A stretch of 64,000 bases of DNA from Lentinula raphanica (taxonomy: Eukaryota; Basidiomycota; Agaricomycetes; Agaricales; Omphalotaceae), in assembly GCA_027919835.1 (NCBI GenBank), contig JANVFP010000001.1:1798001-1862000 (forward strand), read 5' to 3'. Position numbers and translations under genes: made by a program. Below the pieces are notes generated by a model. The model had not been told where the DNA came from. It saw nothing but the letters and a program-made list of their open reading frames with translations, and made no database searches. Below are positions 1 through 11,621 of this stretch, piece by piece (the stretch's first letter is position 1; each line of letters begins with the position of its first letter).

Positions 1-2929
1 TACGCCCAAGCTTACGTTGACGCTGGTATGAACAAAACGTTGTTTTGGAAAGAATTCTGGGTCGCATGGTACAAAGAGTATCCTCCTCTGTCTCAGGAAG
101 CCTCCTCCTCTGTCTCAGGAAGCCTCCTCCTCTTCGAACGATGCCTCTTCTTCCATTCCCTCGAACGATGCCTCTTCTTCCATTCCCACAAACGAAGACG
201 CTGTTGTATCCGCTCCCGCGAATAGCGACTCGCTAGGTGATGTGATTCCTGACCAAGACGTATTGAATGCGAGGACAGCCTCTGCTCAGGTAAGTAAAAA
301 AGCTATCCCAGTAGCTCTTGACTGACCTGTGCCCTGGGCAGAAAATCAAAAGTTGGTTTAGTAACAGGGCGACTAAGTTCAAGAACAGAGAAAAAAACTC
401 TTTCTTCACTACTTGAGGCGGCTTGACAAGAAACTTATCCCTCCGCGACTCGTCGCTCTCCATAAGTTCTTCATGCAACTCCCTGAATATTCTGGGGAAG
501 TAGAAGCACGCTATCAACTACAATATGGAGGTAAGAGCAAGGATGATGAAGAGGTGGATGAGTTGGATGAAAGCAAGAAGGAGGGAGACAACAAGAAGAA
601 GGAAGAGGTCGAGAACGACGACGACCAAAACGACAGCGAGGGTGATGAGGGAAACAAAGACAGGGACCAGAAATCCCTGGCTTTGAGCAGAAGAGTGCAT
701 ATCGCGTACACCCTCTTTGCCTCAAAGCCTCAAGAAGTCAAGGACCGGGTGGCTCACCTTCATCAAGCGGACTATGAGGAGCACAAGAAAAAATTTGAAG
801 TGTCTCTCTCTGGGGATGACCGTTTTGACGAGGCCTTGGTACCGGAGTAAGTCATTCTAACTCATCCGTCTTCTTCTATTCTCATGGGATTTTGAAGGCG
901 GAGAAACTACATCGCCGCACTCACTCAGCCTTTTCTGGATGCACTTGCGAAAATGACGAATACCAAGGTATCGCTCAACGTTGCGGCAATTGAAGACACC
1001 CCTGAAATGAAGGACAGTCTATTTGTGAGGCAGTAAGTTTTGGTATTGACTTACAGAGTATCCAAAGTTGAATTATCTCTACAGCATCCAATCTAAAAAC
1101 ATCGCGAAGAAATTTTCCGAATGGGGTCCTGAATCGTTTCGGGACCAGTACGTCAAGTCTTTTATCACTTATGTTCAAGCTATGAAAGAGCTAGAGAAAG
1201 GTATGAGTTATCTGTCAATGTCTAGTTCTTCTCACTTACATACAATCAGCGGTGGAAGTCTCTCAGTCAGCCCCTCCTGTATCTACCCCCGACAGCCTCC
1301 TCGAGAACGAGAGCCTCCTGAAACTTGATGACGAAGAGTCCAAGGCAGGCGAAAACACACAGAAGGGGAGGAAAAGAGGAAGGGACGCCTCTGAGTCTAT
1401 GTCCGCTTCCCAGAGGAAATCTAAGAGGAGGAAGGGGAAGGGGGAGGGGAAGGGGAAAGCCAGGGAAGAATCGTCATCTGAAAGTGCAATGTCCTCTCCT
1501 GAGAGTGGAGAATCCAACGAAGAGGAAGCGCCGATCGCTCTCAGGAGATCCAATCGCTCACAGAAACAAACAACCCACAAGCCTGAGACTCCATCCCTCG
1601 CCACTTCCTCTCCAAAGATCACTACTCCCCGAACTGAATCCGATTCCACTCCAAAGAGCGCTACTCCCCCCACCCAACCTCAGCCTCAGCCACAATTCAA
1701 CTTCGAAGACGATTTGGCGCTGTTATCGGGTGAAGACCGTGAAAAACATTGTGCTCATTATGGAGAATTCAATCCCTACTGGTATAACATCGTCCGGCGC
1801 AATGACTTGGAGAAAGAAGAGCAAGAAAGAAAGAAGGCCAGGGGGAAGCTTCCACTGGTGTCGACTCTGGTGAACCTCAGGCTCAAGCGGCCGCTGGTGA
1901 AAAAATCTCGGAATCACCCGTTACAAACTCGGAGTTGAACTCGGAGTTATCCGGTGGCGCTAAGACACCTTCGGTTACCAATCCCGCTGTTCCCACACCT
2001 GTTTCCCTCGCTTCCCCTACAATTGTTGTTGCTTCCCCACCTGCTCCTGTTCTTGCTTCCCCACCTGCACCAGTCACTGCTCCTGTTTCTCCAGCTACTA
2101 CTCCAGCTCCTGTTCAATCTCCAGAACTTCCCACTCCAGCTCCTGTTCAATCTCTAGCGCTTCCCACTCCTGCTTCTGTTCAATCTCCAGCGCTTCCCGC
2201 TCCTCCTCCAGTTTCTCCAGCGCTTCCCGCTCCAGCTTCTTCTTCAGTTTCTTCTTCTGTCTCCAACACTGCCACTGTACCTGCTCCCATTCCCAATGCT
2301 GAGGTATCCTCTCCCAATGTCCCAGATCCAGTTACTCCCTTGCCGTCTCCCGCTGTTGGCCCCTCGTCTAGTGGATTCTCACCCACTCTGGAAGGGGGAC
2401 CCGACCGAGATCCTCTCAACCCCAAACCCAAGGTCTCATCCCAACCCGTTAAAGGGGTCTCGGCTTCCGCTCACTCCCCCGCTCCACGCGTTTCCAAACA
2501 ATCAGCCCCTACCTCATCCACTTCAACATTCTCCAACAAAGACGAAGCCTGGTTCGTGAACATCAAGCAGAAACTCTTGGGGGCCAAGGGTATGGATAGA
2601 GCAGCTGGTTGGAAGGAAACCCTCAACCTCTGGTTTCAACTCAAGGGCCTCTATGGTTTCACCAAACGTGGAAAGGGTCTGCCCACAGCATCGCGTCCTC
2701 AGGCCGTAGGAAACTGGGTGAAATTTTACAGGATCGAGAGAACGGAGAACATCCCTAAGGGAGTTGGGAAATCCTAGGATTTCGGCACTGAAGTCCTTGC
2801 ATGGTGGCGTTCTTTGAATCCATCGTGGAGGAGTCCTTCCCTGAATGGAACCTTCTATCATTCAGGAGACAAAAAGGGAGACTGGGAAGGACTGGAGGTG
2901 CAGGGACCCAACGGCTTCCTCAGCAATGG
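1..2929 (+). pseudogene. Multicopy agaricomycete protein, decayed copy, 5' end outside window
   Basis: Several exons read through: an acidic Ser-rich start, then after an intron near 290-340 a homeodomain-helix-like KIKSWFSNRATKFKNR, then LRRLDKKLIPPRLVALHKFF, an acidic Lys/Glu stretch, RVHIAYTLFASKPQEV, a basic Ser-rich block (RKSKRRKGKGEGKGKA) and a Pro/Ala/Ser repeat region (about 1990-2290). The last recognisable part is a WWRSLNPSWR...DWEGLEVQGPNGFLS motif near 2795-2927. From memory this order is that of a hypothetical protein occurring in many copies in agaric genomes; its function is unknown. Two homopolymers break the frame (A7 at 391-397, G5 near 1840), and the conserved C-terminus stops abruptly where Plavaka-like sequence begins. 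I read it as a non-functional copy; single-base assembly errors are the alternative for the frameshifts. Confidence 0.5.
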
Positions 2930-4481
2930 TTCACAGACGCACAATGGAACAAGATATAGCAGGAGGAGATCATGAGCCTTTTTGGGTAGGATTTCCATTG
3001 ACCAATATTCATGACTGTATTGCACCCGATATTCTTCATCAGCTATATCAAGGGGTGCTCAAACACTTGGTATCATGGGTACAGCTTCTTATTGGACCAA
3101 AGGAGCTCAATGAACGCATTCAGAAGCTGCCCCCTACCTCTGGTGTTAGGCATTTTGCCAAAGGAATTTCTTCCCTATCTTAGGTTTCTGGAACTGAGCG
3201 CAAACACATTGCTAGAATTTTATTGGCCTGTCTAGTGGGGAAGATAGATTCGCGTGGAATCACTGCTTGTAGAGCTATTCTTCACTTCATTCAGCTTGCT
3301 CAGTATCCCTCCCATGATCAGGATACCCTACAGTACATGGAACAGGAGCTAGATACCTGGCACAAAAACCGGGACTATTTTATTGACAAAGAAGCTCGAG
3401 AGCACTTCAACATTCCAAAATTTCATTCTCTCCTTCACTACATAGACTCAATCCAATGGATAGGCGCTACAGACAACTCCAACACTGGGGCATTTGAGAG
3501 ACTTCATATTGATTTTGCCAAAGAAGGATGGCGTGCCAGCAACAAACGTGATCACTTCCCTCAAATGATTGCCTTTGTATCTCGTCAGGAAAAGATCTCT
3601 TCCTTTGACTTCTATCAGTCCTGGGTACAAGCTCCTCAGGAAGAACAAGTTCTTAATTCTCCTATTGAACAACTCATCGAAGAAGAATCTCAGGTTTCAG
3701 ATGATTCATCTCCTCTTATCCTTTCTCTATCAAAAACTCCCTCAGAACCTCGAAAAACATTATCTTCTATTGCTATCTTGCATGAGGCCCCTGGCTTTTT
3801 GACATCTTTGAAACTCTTTCTCAACAATTTTGTACCAAAAAAGTCTCCTCCTGCCACCCAGAATGAAATTATCAATGGCTTGATACCTTTCAATACTTTG
3901 GAAGTCTGGCATAGCTTTGGTCTTACTCCTTTGAAGGTGCTAGATGAGCCAGAAAAAGTTATTGTCAAAGCTAGGCCTCTTTCTAGCTCTTCGTCAACTC
4001 CTAGATATGATACAGTAATTATACTAGAAAATGATAAAGCTGAGTCTACAGCTGTACAAGGTTCAATAGGCTTGTCTTCTTGTCTCTGGTCTCTTACTTG
4101 ACTTATGGTGTTCTAGGTTGTTGGGCAGCTCATATCAGAGTTATTTTTCGACTTCCTCAAAAAGTCAATAAAAAAGGTTTCATAGTTGACAGGCCAGCTA
4201 GCTGGCCTGGGGAGCCCTTGGCCTATATAACGTGGTTTACGCGCTTTAAACCTGGTCCAGATAAAACTACAGGAATGTATCGCATTGAACCTGCTGTTGC
4301 TTCCAATGGTATACCTCAAGGAGCTATTATTCCTCTTTCTAATATACGCCAAACCTGTATGCTAGTACCAGCTCAACAAGTTTGGGATACTAGCTGGACT
4401 ACTAATAATATCCTCGATAAATGCTCTTCATTCTTTGTAAATAATATGCAAAGTAAATATTCCTATCAGACTATATATTGA
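2930..4481 (+). pseudogene. Plavaka-type (CACTA-superfamily) transposase, 5'-truncated
   Basis: The 3' half of a Plavaka-like transposase can be followed: WFTDAQWNKI, then NIHDCIAPDILHQLYQGVLK (about 3000-3060), ELNERIQKLPPTSGVRHFAKG, GTERKHIARILLACLVG, IPKFHSLLHYIDSIQWIGAT, NTGAFERLHIDFAKEGWRAS and FPQMIAFVSRQEK. The usual C-terminal part follows after a probable intron near 4053-4115: RVIFRLPQKV, EPLAYITWFTRF, TTGMYRIEPA, SWTTNNILDKCSSFFVN. This ordered set is diagnostic of the basidiomycete Plavaka family as I know it. The N-terminal zinc finger and first catalytic region are absent. An in-frame stop lies near 3181 and a frame change near 4130, so the copy is dead. A poly(A)-signal-like AATAAA follows the stop. 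Confidence 0.7.
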
Positions 4482-4647
4482 AAATAAAGATTAAATATTC
4501 TTGAGAGCTTGGAGATATCAGAGCATCAACCTTAGCTCAAAGAGGAAATTGATTTCAATATTATAAAGCCCCTTAAATTGCATAAGCATCAAACTTTCTC
4601 CTTTGTTTTGTTCTACTTCTTTCTGCTTCTTTCTTTTGACTTTGTTT
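4482..4647. other. Short spacer between Plavaka remnant and DUF6532-like gene
   Basis: AT-rich, with no open frame or clear terminal inverted repeat for the Plavaka fragment. A pyrimidine-rich tract just before 4648 looks like the leader of the following gene. Confidence 0.4.
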
Positions 4648-4799
4648 ATGGCTAAACGAAGTTCGTCCAGCAACAGTCAGAGTGCTAAAAGCTCTAAAAA
4701 ACCAAAAATCTCTGTTCAAACTCAAGGTGATGCTACTGGTAAACTAGGTTCATCATCGAAGTCCAGTGGGGAGAAGAAGTCGACTTCCCCTGCTGTATC

Positions 4800-5023
4800 C
4801 ATCAGCAAAATCACCCTGTCTCTGGAGACTCCAGGGACACCCCCCAAATCCTGAGCAACCTCAGAGTAATAAAAGTGCTTTAGAGTCTCTGGGCATCTCT
4901 GGGCATCTTTGAAGATCTCTGAGGGTGTCAAAATTTCTCTGAGAGAGCTGAAAGAGATAAAATCTCTCTAGGATTTGGGGGGTGTCCCTGGAGTCTCCAG
5001 AGACAGGTGTGATTTTCCTGATG
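4800..5023. mobile_element. CATCAG foldback element, copy A (224 bp)
   Basis: A near-perfect palindrome. The left arm runs from CATCAG at 4800 through ACTCCAGGGACACCCCCC. The right arm is its reverse complement, ending CTGATG at 5023. The centre carries short TCTCTGGGCATCTCTGG-like repeats. A 2-bp duplication TC flanks it (4798-4799 and 5024-5025). Removing the element with one TC rejoins GTA-TCC-TCT-CTC-AAT and keeps the host frame open from MAKRSSSS to DIEEKYLDTFKSKEE. No coding capacity, hence non-autonomous. Confidence 0.85.
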
Positions 5024-5989
5024 TCCTCTCTCAATCCTGGAACTTCTTCTAAGGCGGATTCCACTTCTACCTCTCAAATGAGGGCTGAGTCCAGTACAAA
5101 GTCTTCTACGGTTGACATTGAAGAGAAATATTTGGATACGTTCAAATCCAAAGAAGAAAGTAAGCAAATTCATCTTATGTTTTCAAGTTAAGTAAGATAT
5201 CTTATTTCTTCTTAGACATTCAGTCAAGTAACAATTCTTTTAGTTTCGTTTCTGTATTGGTAATATTCTAACCTCTCCGTAGAAGGCCCTAAGCTCAACA
5301 CAAAGGAATGCAATATTGAGTTCGATAATGTTGATGATATACTTTTCTCAGATGACGGTGAGTAACTTTCTGCAGCTAAACTACTTACTGAATATTCAAA
5401 TACTTTATTATAAGAACGTAATCCTAAACCAAATGCTAGCGAAGGCGAAGAATCTAGCTCAGATAATATGGATGAGGACAACGACATGAATGAGGACAAC
5501 GTAAGTTTGCAGCTTGTCTTTGAGTTTATGTGACTGATTTTAGTCGTAGATGCTTGTTGAAGATACAACACATCCAGAAAAGCCTAAGGGAAGCAAAAAG
5601 GGCTGGAGCTCCCTCAAGAACGTCAAGATTGTTGAAGGAGATTTTGATAATCTAGAACTAGCACATTTGGCGAAAGCTTGTATGAGATTGTTGGTTTGTA
5701 TTCTGGATATGTGGCCTAAGGAGAATAAGGCTACATGGAAGTTGTTCAAGAAGGAGTTAGCACTGATTGCAGCTGATGGGTCTGCTGATGAAATGGCTCA
5801 GAGCTTGGACAAAATACGCTCTGATTTCAGAGAACGTCAAAAGCTCATCAGATTCGTAAGTTTTTGGTTCGCTCAATTATTTATCTCAGTTAAACAAGTT
5901 CTAGATGGGCTACAGGGCACCTTTGGTTCGCTGGAGTATATGCTCTGTTGTTTGTCTTCTTACGCCAGTGTTCTACGGTAATACGCCCA

Positions 5990-7860
5990 TTTTGCGTGCA
6001 GGCATGCAATGGCCTAATTTTAACAATTAGAGCCTTGTAGAGTACTAAAGGACTGTAGTGAGCCCGAGCTGACAGTCAAACTTGTATCAAGTTAATGCCA
6101 GGACGTCAGATCCAGACAGGAAAACACATCCTGACGAATAATAAGAGTTAACACTCGAGTCCCTTGGTCGGGGAGTCCTTCAAGACAAAGCCACCTCTGA
6201 TATGAGCTATCAAGGGATTATCAACTTAGTTTTCAACGCCTAACAGCCAACTGAGTATGATACTGCACCGAGACGAGCTTAGAACCAATAGATCTATTTG
6301 TATTACCAGTGGGGATGGATTATTCAAGGCCCAGACTCAACAGATCTGTTCACTTAGATCGAGTTTCGGGATGGATCAGGTCGCAGGAATGTGACTAAAC
6401 GGAGAAACAACCAAAGTGTAGCATCCCAGTTACATGTGGACATTTCCTAAATGGGAAATAGCCGCCTGAGATGTACAGCTTTGACCAGGAGTGTTGCAAG
6501 GGTAGATCTTTCGACTTCACTATTGTTAAACCTCTGGATCTATTCGATATATGCATATCGTTGGAAAGCTAGAAGCCAAACGAACCTATTGGGACAGGTT
6601 TCCCTCCTTTATATGTACTCCCATTCAGTTGGAGAGGCATACAACTGTTCACATAGCGGAATCAAATGAGGAAACGTTTGAGTTACCTGTGCAGGAGCTT
6701 ATCCGTGCCCTTTAACCACCAGCATGTGGATGGACGCACAGACCAGGTCCGGATTCAAAGGTCAGGCAACTAGATCTCGACGAAGGACCACCAGAAATGG
6801 ACATTTTTACTTGTTTTTATCCTTTTACTCTCTGTTTCTCTGGTGTTTGTATCGTTTCTCGTCCTATCTTTCCTTATTTGTATCAGATCTCGGTCTCCGT
6901 TCTCTCAAATCTATAGATCTATTCCATAAAATAGTAAATTGGCTACAGATCTATTCGTAGAAGTACTTAAGGATGTAGCCTACAAAAATATAGTTCAGGT
7001 TTTTGTGCCCAGTTTCTCTGACTAGCTAACCTTTGCTCTCATACGTGAGGAGTAAAGGCTTTGTAAGCCGGGCGGTCTTTGAAAGTGGTTGTGAAATTCT
7101 CATCTCGTTAGGCCCGATATCTTGTCAGTTGATAAAGTCTCAGCTAGATTTGAATCAAAGGTAGACTCCTATCGTGGAGATACAGAGGGCTTGGTTCTCG
7201 GTTGTTCCAAGTGAGCATTCAGAGTTTCGGTGGCTCTGTTCAAGCAGATGTGTGGTGATCGGTGATCCATACGAGCTGTGAAGGTTTCCTGTGATCGGTG
7301 ATCAGTAGATCTTCAACCTGGTTCTGATAGTATTTGTGTGGTCATAAAGTCTGATCTATACGAGTCCTCTCGTTCCTTGTAAACCCTTTGAGTGGATCAC
7401 TCACCCCCTTCGAGTCCAGATCAAAAGATCTGTACTTCCGTGTCACTTTGCTCTGTTGACCTGTATTGCGGATCCAGTAGATCTTTTAAGACTACCAGTT
7501 CGTTCTAAGGTATAAGATCGTGCGGAATCTCTGACAACGCCCCACACCTCGCTTAAATACATTTGACAAACGACATAAGAAGTATATTGGTGATCAGTGT
7601 TCAGTGATAAAGTCACTAGGTCATTAGATCTATCCAACGAAGCATTAAATTGCACCCTTCATATCCTCGTTAACGGCTTGTCTGGAAAAGGAGAAGGTGG
7701 AACAAACCATATCGTTGAGTATCCAATTGAACCTCTATTTGAATGGACAGGATAATAACAGATATTATTTAATATGATATCCTATAGCGAGACTTAGTCG
7801 AATGGTTGCTAGAAGAGTCACGCTACCACAAGAAAGAGGTTGATACAGTGGTAAAATTTT
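5990..7860. repeat. Non-coding block rich in AGATCT palindromes
   Basis: No credible reading frame. The palindrome AGATCT occurs 11 times between 6290 and 7631 (6290, 6342, 6504, 6772, 6885, 6915, 6947, 7307, about 7426, 7479, 7626), against well under one expected in random sequence. A short direct repeat GTGATCGGTGATC occurs near 7255 and 7291. The block separates the N- and C-terminal halves of the DUF6532-like gene, so it is probably an insertion, but I could not find terminal repeats or a target duplication. Confidence 0.45.
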
Positions 7861-7914
7861 CTCACCTTCTGTTCGCTTTTGTTAAAAGACTTATGTTTTC
7901 TCAGAATCATACTG

Positions 7915-9059
7915 CATCAGCAAAAATGTTCTGTGCTCAGGGCTACCCAACCTAGATCTCAAAGAATTCCAGATTGCTTGGGGTCTCTAGAGTCTTCAGT
8001 GTCTTTGGTGTCTCCTGAGACACCCCCCAAAACCTAAAGCCTTCAGAGTTCCTTGAATGTCTTTCAAAATCTCTGAATTTCTTTGGATATCTTTGAAAAT
8101 CTTTGAATATCTTTAGAAATCTTTGAATATCTCTGAGAATCTCTGAGAGTCTTCCAGAGATATTTGGATATCTTTCAAAGATTTTCCAAAGCTTTTTAAT
8201 AAGTTCAAATGATTCAAAAACTTATTCAATCACTTTTACTTCATCATATGATACTCTATTTATTGCTCTTATATTGACTATATCTACTAACACCCATATA
8301 TTATGATATACTGTATTTGAACTTGATAACTATTAATTTCGGAACACATTCTAATTATAGGTATCATAATATATTATGACAACCATTATATATGTGTAAT
8401 GTTAACAAATATAATAGATAACAATGTATATAGTATATGTTATTATAGCTATATTCAGATTTTGACCTGGTGAACTTCTTTTTGATTGTACACAGTCCAC
8501 GGTGGCAGGCCATGTGACCACCTATATTATTGACAACTGTGAGTTATAATATTTTAACTGATATCTACACTGTACTACTACACTATACTATCTTTTAGAT
8601 GTTAAGATGCAATAGTATCTTATTTCATATTCAATATCTCAAATTTCAAATTTTTGAAAACACTCAAAGTCTTCAGAGAAGCTCAAATATCTTTCAAAGA
8701 TGTTCAAAGATATTCAAAGATATTCAAAGATCTTTCAAAGAGATTCAGAGAACATGAAAAATCTCAAGAAATCTTCAGGATATTGGAAAAAACCTAGGCA
8801 GCTCAGAGTATCCAAGCTCTCTAGAGTATCTGAAGAGCTCAGGTTATTCCCAAAAACCTGGAGCATTTTGGGGATCTCTGAGTTACCTTTGAACAACTCA
8901 GAAACAATTCCAAAAAATTCCAAGGAAACTAAATTTTGAACCCTTTTCCTAAAGAGTTCTGAGAGTCTAGATACTTGAAACTATTTGAAAGACTTTAGAC
9001 TTTTGGGGGAATCTCTGGTGTCTTTGAAAGACCTTTGGTCAGGGGTATTTTTCCTGATG
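7915..9059. mobile_element. CATCAG foldback element, copy B (1145 bp)
   Basis: Left end CATCAGCAAAAATG at 7915, with CTCCTGAGACACCCCCCAAA about 100 bp inside. Right end ...GGTATTTTTCCTGATG at 9059, preceded by TTTTGGGGGAATCTCTGGTG. Flanking 2-bp duplication TG (7913-7914, 9060-9061). Both subterminal zones are packed with TCTTTGAATATCTTTGAAA-type short repeats, direct on the left and inverted on the right. The middle (about 8200-8640) is AT-rich and non-coding. Such subterminal repeat arrays are typical of CACTA-like elements. The longest member here, still without a transposase. Confidence 0.75.
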
Positions 9060-9753
9060 TGTCGTCTCTGGTCCCTTTGAATCTCCTCTATTAGGACAAA
9101 TTTTTCGCGCATATTTTATAGAATCAAATCCCTCACAAGATCAATTACTAGTCAATTATCTAAAGGAAAAGAAAAAAATTCCAAGGCGTTTGATTGTTAT
9201 GGTCACTTGTTTGGTAAGACCCAGGTTCTTCTATTCTGAAACAGAGCTGATATATAGCGATTAGATTTGCCATGCAATCGATGAATGGTCTTGTGGATAT
9301 AAATCAGAGGTGAATCTAACTCGAGCAAAAGTTGAGCCTCAGTAAGTCTAATGAAAAAGCTTTTGCTATTAGTTTATTTCTAACAGCCTCAGTTATCGAG
9401 CTCTTTGGACAAGCATAAAGGATTTACACTCCAAGGTTCCAACCTATATGGCAATGATTCAAAAGAAGTTGTACAAGGAGATAATGTGCATACACCTTCA
9501 GCTTTAGAAGATATTTAAATAATGTTCTTCTTTTTATAGTGCTGATAGTCGTCTGGCTCACCCAGTTCAGAAATACGATTATGCTCATCTTGAAGCTATG
9601 GCCCAAGCCAAAATGAAAAAAGCTAAGCCCAAAGAAGTCGATAGCGAAGAGGAGACTGATAGCGACAGCGAAGACGAAGATTCTAGTGGAGGTGATAATA
9701 GGGAAAGTGCAGAACCTGCTAATAAAGAGGACGCAGTCGAGGAGGAAGCTTAA

Positions 9754-10205
9754 TTGGCCCAGTAGATCCTAATATTGCAAGCTATTGTTTTTTGTATATA
9801 CAGACAGATTATCGCAGTCCTGGCAATATCTTCTATACTTAGTGTTCAACCAATACTAGGACTGTTATCTGATTCAAAGTAAATCACAAATATTTCGAAG
9901 AAATTTTGGTTTTTTAGGAAACCCTTTAGTAAATCTGAACCCTTGTCTGCTGCCTTCAACTGCATACAGATCTCCTGGAAGACCCTTAAAGATATTCAGC
10001 GACTTTTGAAACAACTATAAGAGATACTCCAGTTGTTTGAGTAACAATCAAGAGGCCCCTTGAGCAAACTAGGGCTACCATTGGGAAATTTGAAAGAAAC
10101 CCTGAAGGCTTGAAAAAAGCTTGAAAGAGCCAGGAAAGCATTTGAAAAAGCTTGAAAGAAATCACAAAGGCTTTGTAAAGTCTGCAACAAACTATGATCA
10201 CTTTA
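9754..10205. repeat. Remnant of an outer foldback element, left part
   Basis: No gene. From about 10080 the GCTTGAAAGAAATCACAAAGG-like repeats resemble those on the other side of copy C (10490-10690), suggesting that both belong to one older element into which copy C inserted. I could not locate the CATCAG left terminus of that outer element. Confidence 0.35.
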
Positions 10206-10403
10206 CATCAGGAAAAATACCTCAGCTCCAAAGACTCTAGAGACACCCCCCAAAAGCCCTGAGATCTTTGAAGTGCTCCAGAGAATCTGAAAGCACTTTG
10301 AGGATGCCTGGAGAAACTCAAAGTGCTTTCAAAATCTCTGGTGTCTCCAGGCTTTGGGGGGGTGTCTCAGAAGACTTCAGAGCCAGGAACATTTTTCCTG
10401 ATG
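10206..10403. mobile_element. CATCAG foldback element, copy C (198 bp)
   Basis: Starts CATCAGGAAAAATACCTC, contains TAGAGACACCCCCCAAAAG, and ends GGTGTCTCAGAAGACTTC followed by TTTTTCCTGATG at 10403. Flanking duplication TA (10204-10205 and 10404-10405). Internal repeats centre on AAGTGCT / CTTTGAGGATG. Non-coding. Confidence 0.75.
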
Positions 10404-10431
10404 TATAAAGGCCTGAGGCAGACTAAGATTG

Positions 10432-10692
10432 CATTTAAAAAGCCTGAGGCTGCATGAGGCAGACCAGTATTGCCTAAGAGGAATTATCATTGCTTCCAAA
10501 AAGCTTGAGAGAAATCACGATTGCTTTTAAAAAGCCTGAGAGAATTTACAATTGCTTCCAAAAAGCCTGAGAGAAATCACAATTGCTTCTAAAAAGCCTG
10601 AGAGAAATCACAATTGCTTCTAAACAGCCTGAGAGAATTTACAGTTGCTTCCAAAAAGCCTGAGAGAATTTACAATTGCTTTCCAAAAGCCT
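10432..10692. repeat. Tandem repeat, about 31-bp unit, 7-8 copies
   Basis: Unit consensus is roughly AAAAAGCCTGAGAGAAATCA followed by CAATTGCTTCT, with an alternative AATTTACAATTGC version. Adjacent copies differ by a few substitutions. They are direct and contiguous, without unique spacers, and so are subterminal transposon repeats and not a CRISPR array. Confidence 0.7.
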
Positions 10693-11130
10693 AGAGGAGT
10701 TCGAGAGTGCATCAAAAATTTTCCAAAGATCCCTAAGCATTGTTTGAACTACTTCAGGAGTTCTTCAAAATACCACACAAGCATTTTCTGACACTTTTAG
10801 AATACAGAGAATATATAATAGAGATTACAAATGGCAATCAAATTGTTGCAAAGAATAATGAAGTCTTTTGATGATTTTGAAAGAATATGAAATCAAACTC
10901 AGGAGATTTTGGATCCTCATAGTGATTATAAATATTATATAATACTTTCAAAAAACCAAAGAGCTCTTGATAAAGATTTAGGAAAATCTATAAGCCTTTT
11001 CTTGTCTTAGGTAATTGGGGGGTGTCTCAGAAGATGTCAAAGACTTCAAAGAACTGCAAGTCTTTGGGCTCTTTTAAATGTTTTCCAAGTTATACCAGGT
11101 AGCTCTGAGCACAGGCTTTTTTTGCTGATG
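10693..11130. mobile_element. CATCAG foldback element, copy D, right end only
   Basis: The right terminus is clear: GGGGGGTGTCTCAGAAGATG near 11019 and TTTTTTTGCTGATG ending at 11130, followed by TC, fitting the family's TN target rule. It abuts the interrupted DIRS-like reverse-transcriptase frame. The matching left end was not found, so the element and the DIRS sequence beyond it are probably deleted or rearranged. Confidence 0.5.
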
Positions 11131-11621
11131 TCTGTTACTTGATGCTTGATGAATGGTTTCGATTCGTTCCTAAATCCCGAACGAAACTTGTAAAGCGACA
11201 CCAGATGGACACGGCCGGCAGGAAGAACAAGGCACACATGGTTGAAAGTCCCAACCAGCTTGTCGACTTCATCTCGGCTCTTCAACACCAAACCAGCCAC
11301 TAGCCAAGACCGTATCTTCTCCAGATACTTTGTCTTCTTCTCCAGAGGCAACTCCACTGTCTTCATGACCAAGTCCCACCAAAAGCCAATGTATTTGAAT
11401 GCCGTAGCAAAGTCCACAAATTTATGCAACGCCCAAGGCCAGCCCAGAACCTCCGCGACCTTCCACCACCATATTCTGCCAGACTTTTGCAAAAGATTCC
11501 AATAACTGTCCAGAAGCATTTTGCAAAATATCTGGATAGTTATCAGCAGTGCCACAAATGAATATTTAAATCATTTAAAAAATAATTAAAAAATAATAAA
11601 AAATACTAAAAAACTGGGATT

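Larger units (their letters stand above)
4648..9753 (+). pseudogene. DUF6532-like multicopy protein gene, interrupted by three insertions
   Basis: Start chosen at MAKRSSSSNSQSAKSSKKPK, a basic Ser-rich N-terminus. Exons continue through SSLNPGTSSKADST, an acidic linker (ECNIEFDNVDDILFSDDE, NMDEDNDMNEDN), a core at 5550-5990 (LELAHLAKACMRLLVCILDM, KIRSDFRERQKLIRF, MGYRAPLVRW), and a C-terminal part at 9094-9753 (IFRAYFIESNPSQDQLLVNY, IPRRLIVMVTCL, ICHAIDEWSCGYKSEVNL, ALWTSIKDLHSKVPTYMAMI). An acidic tail ends in TAA at 9751. The 'helical core, then DEWS-G, then helix' order resembles DUF6532 of agaric multicopy proteins; function unknown. The gene is split by foldback elements at 4800-5023 and 7915-9059 and an AGATCT-rich block between, so it is unlikely to give a normal product. 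The family call is from memory. Confidence 0.5.

Noticed and set aside
4603..4647. Upstream start for the DUF6532-like gene giving a hydrophobic leader (CFFLLTLF)
   Set aside because: The leader is pyrimidine-rich DNA typical of a 5' UTR; the Met at 4648 begins the basic Ser-rich N-terminus.
10432..10692. Regular direct repeats resembling a CRISPR array
   Set aside because: Units are contiguous with no unique spacers, lie in a eukaryotic transposon, and no cas-like gene is present.
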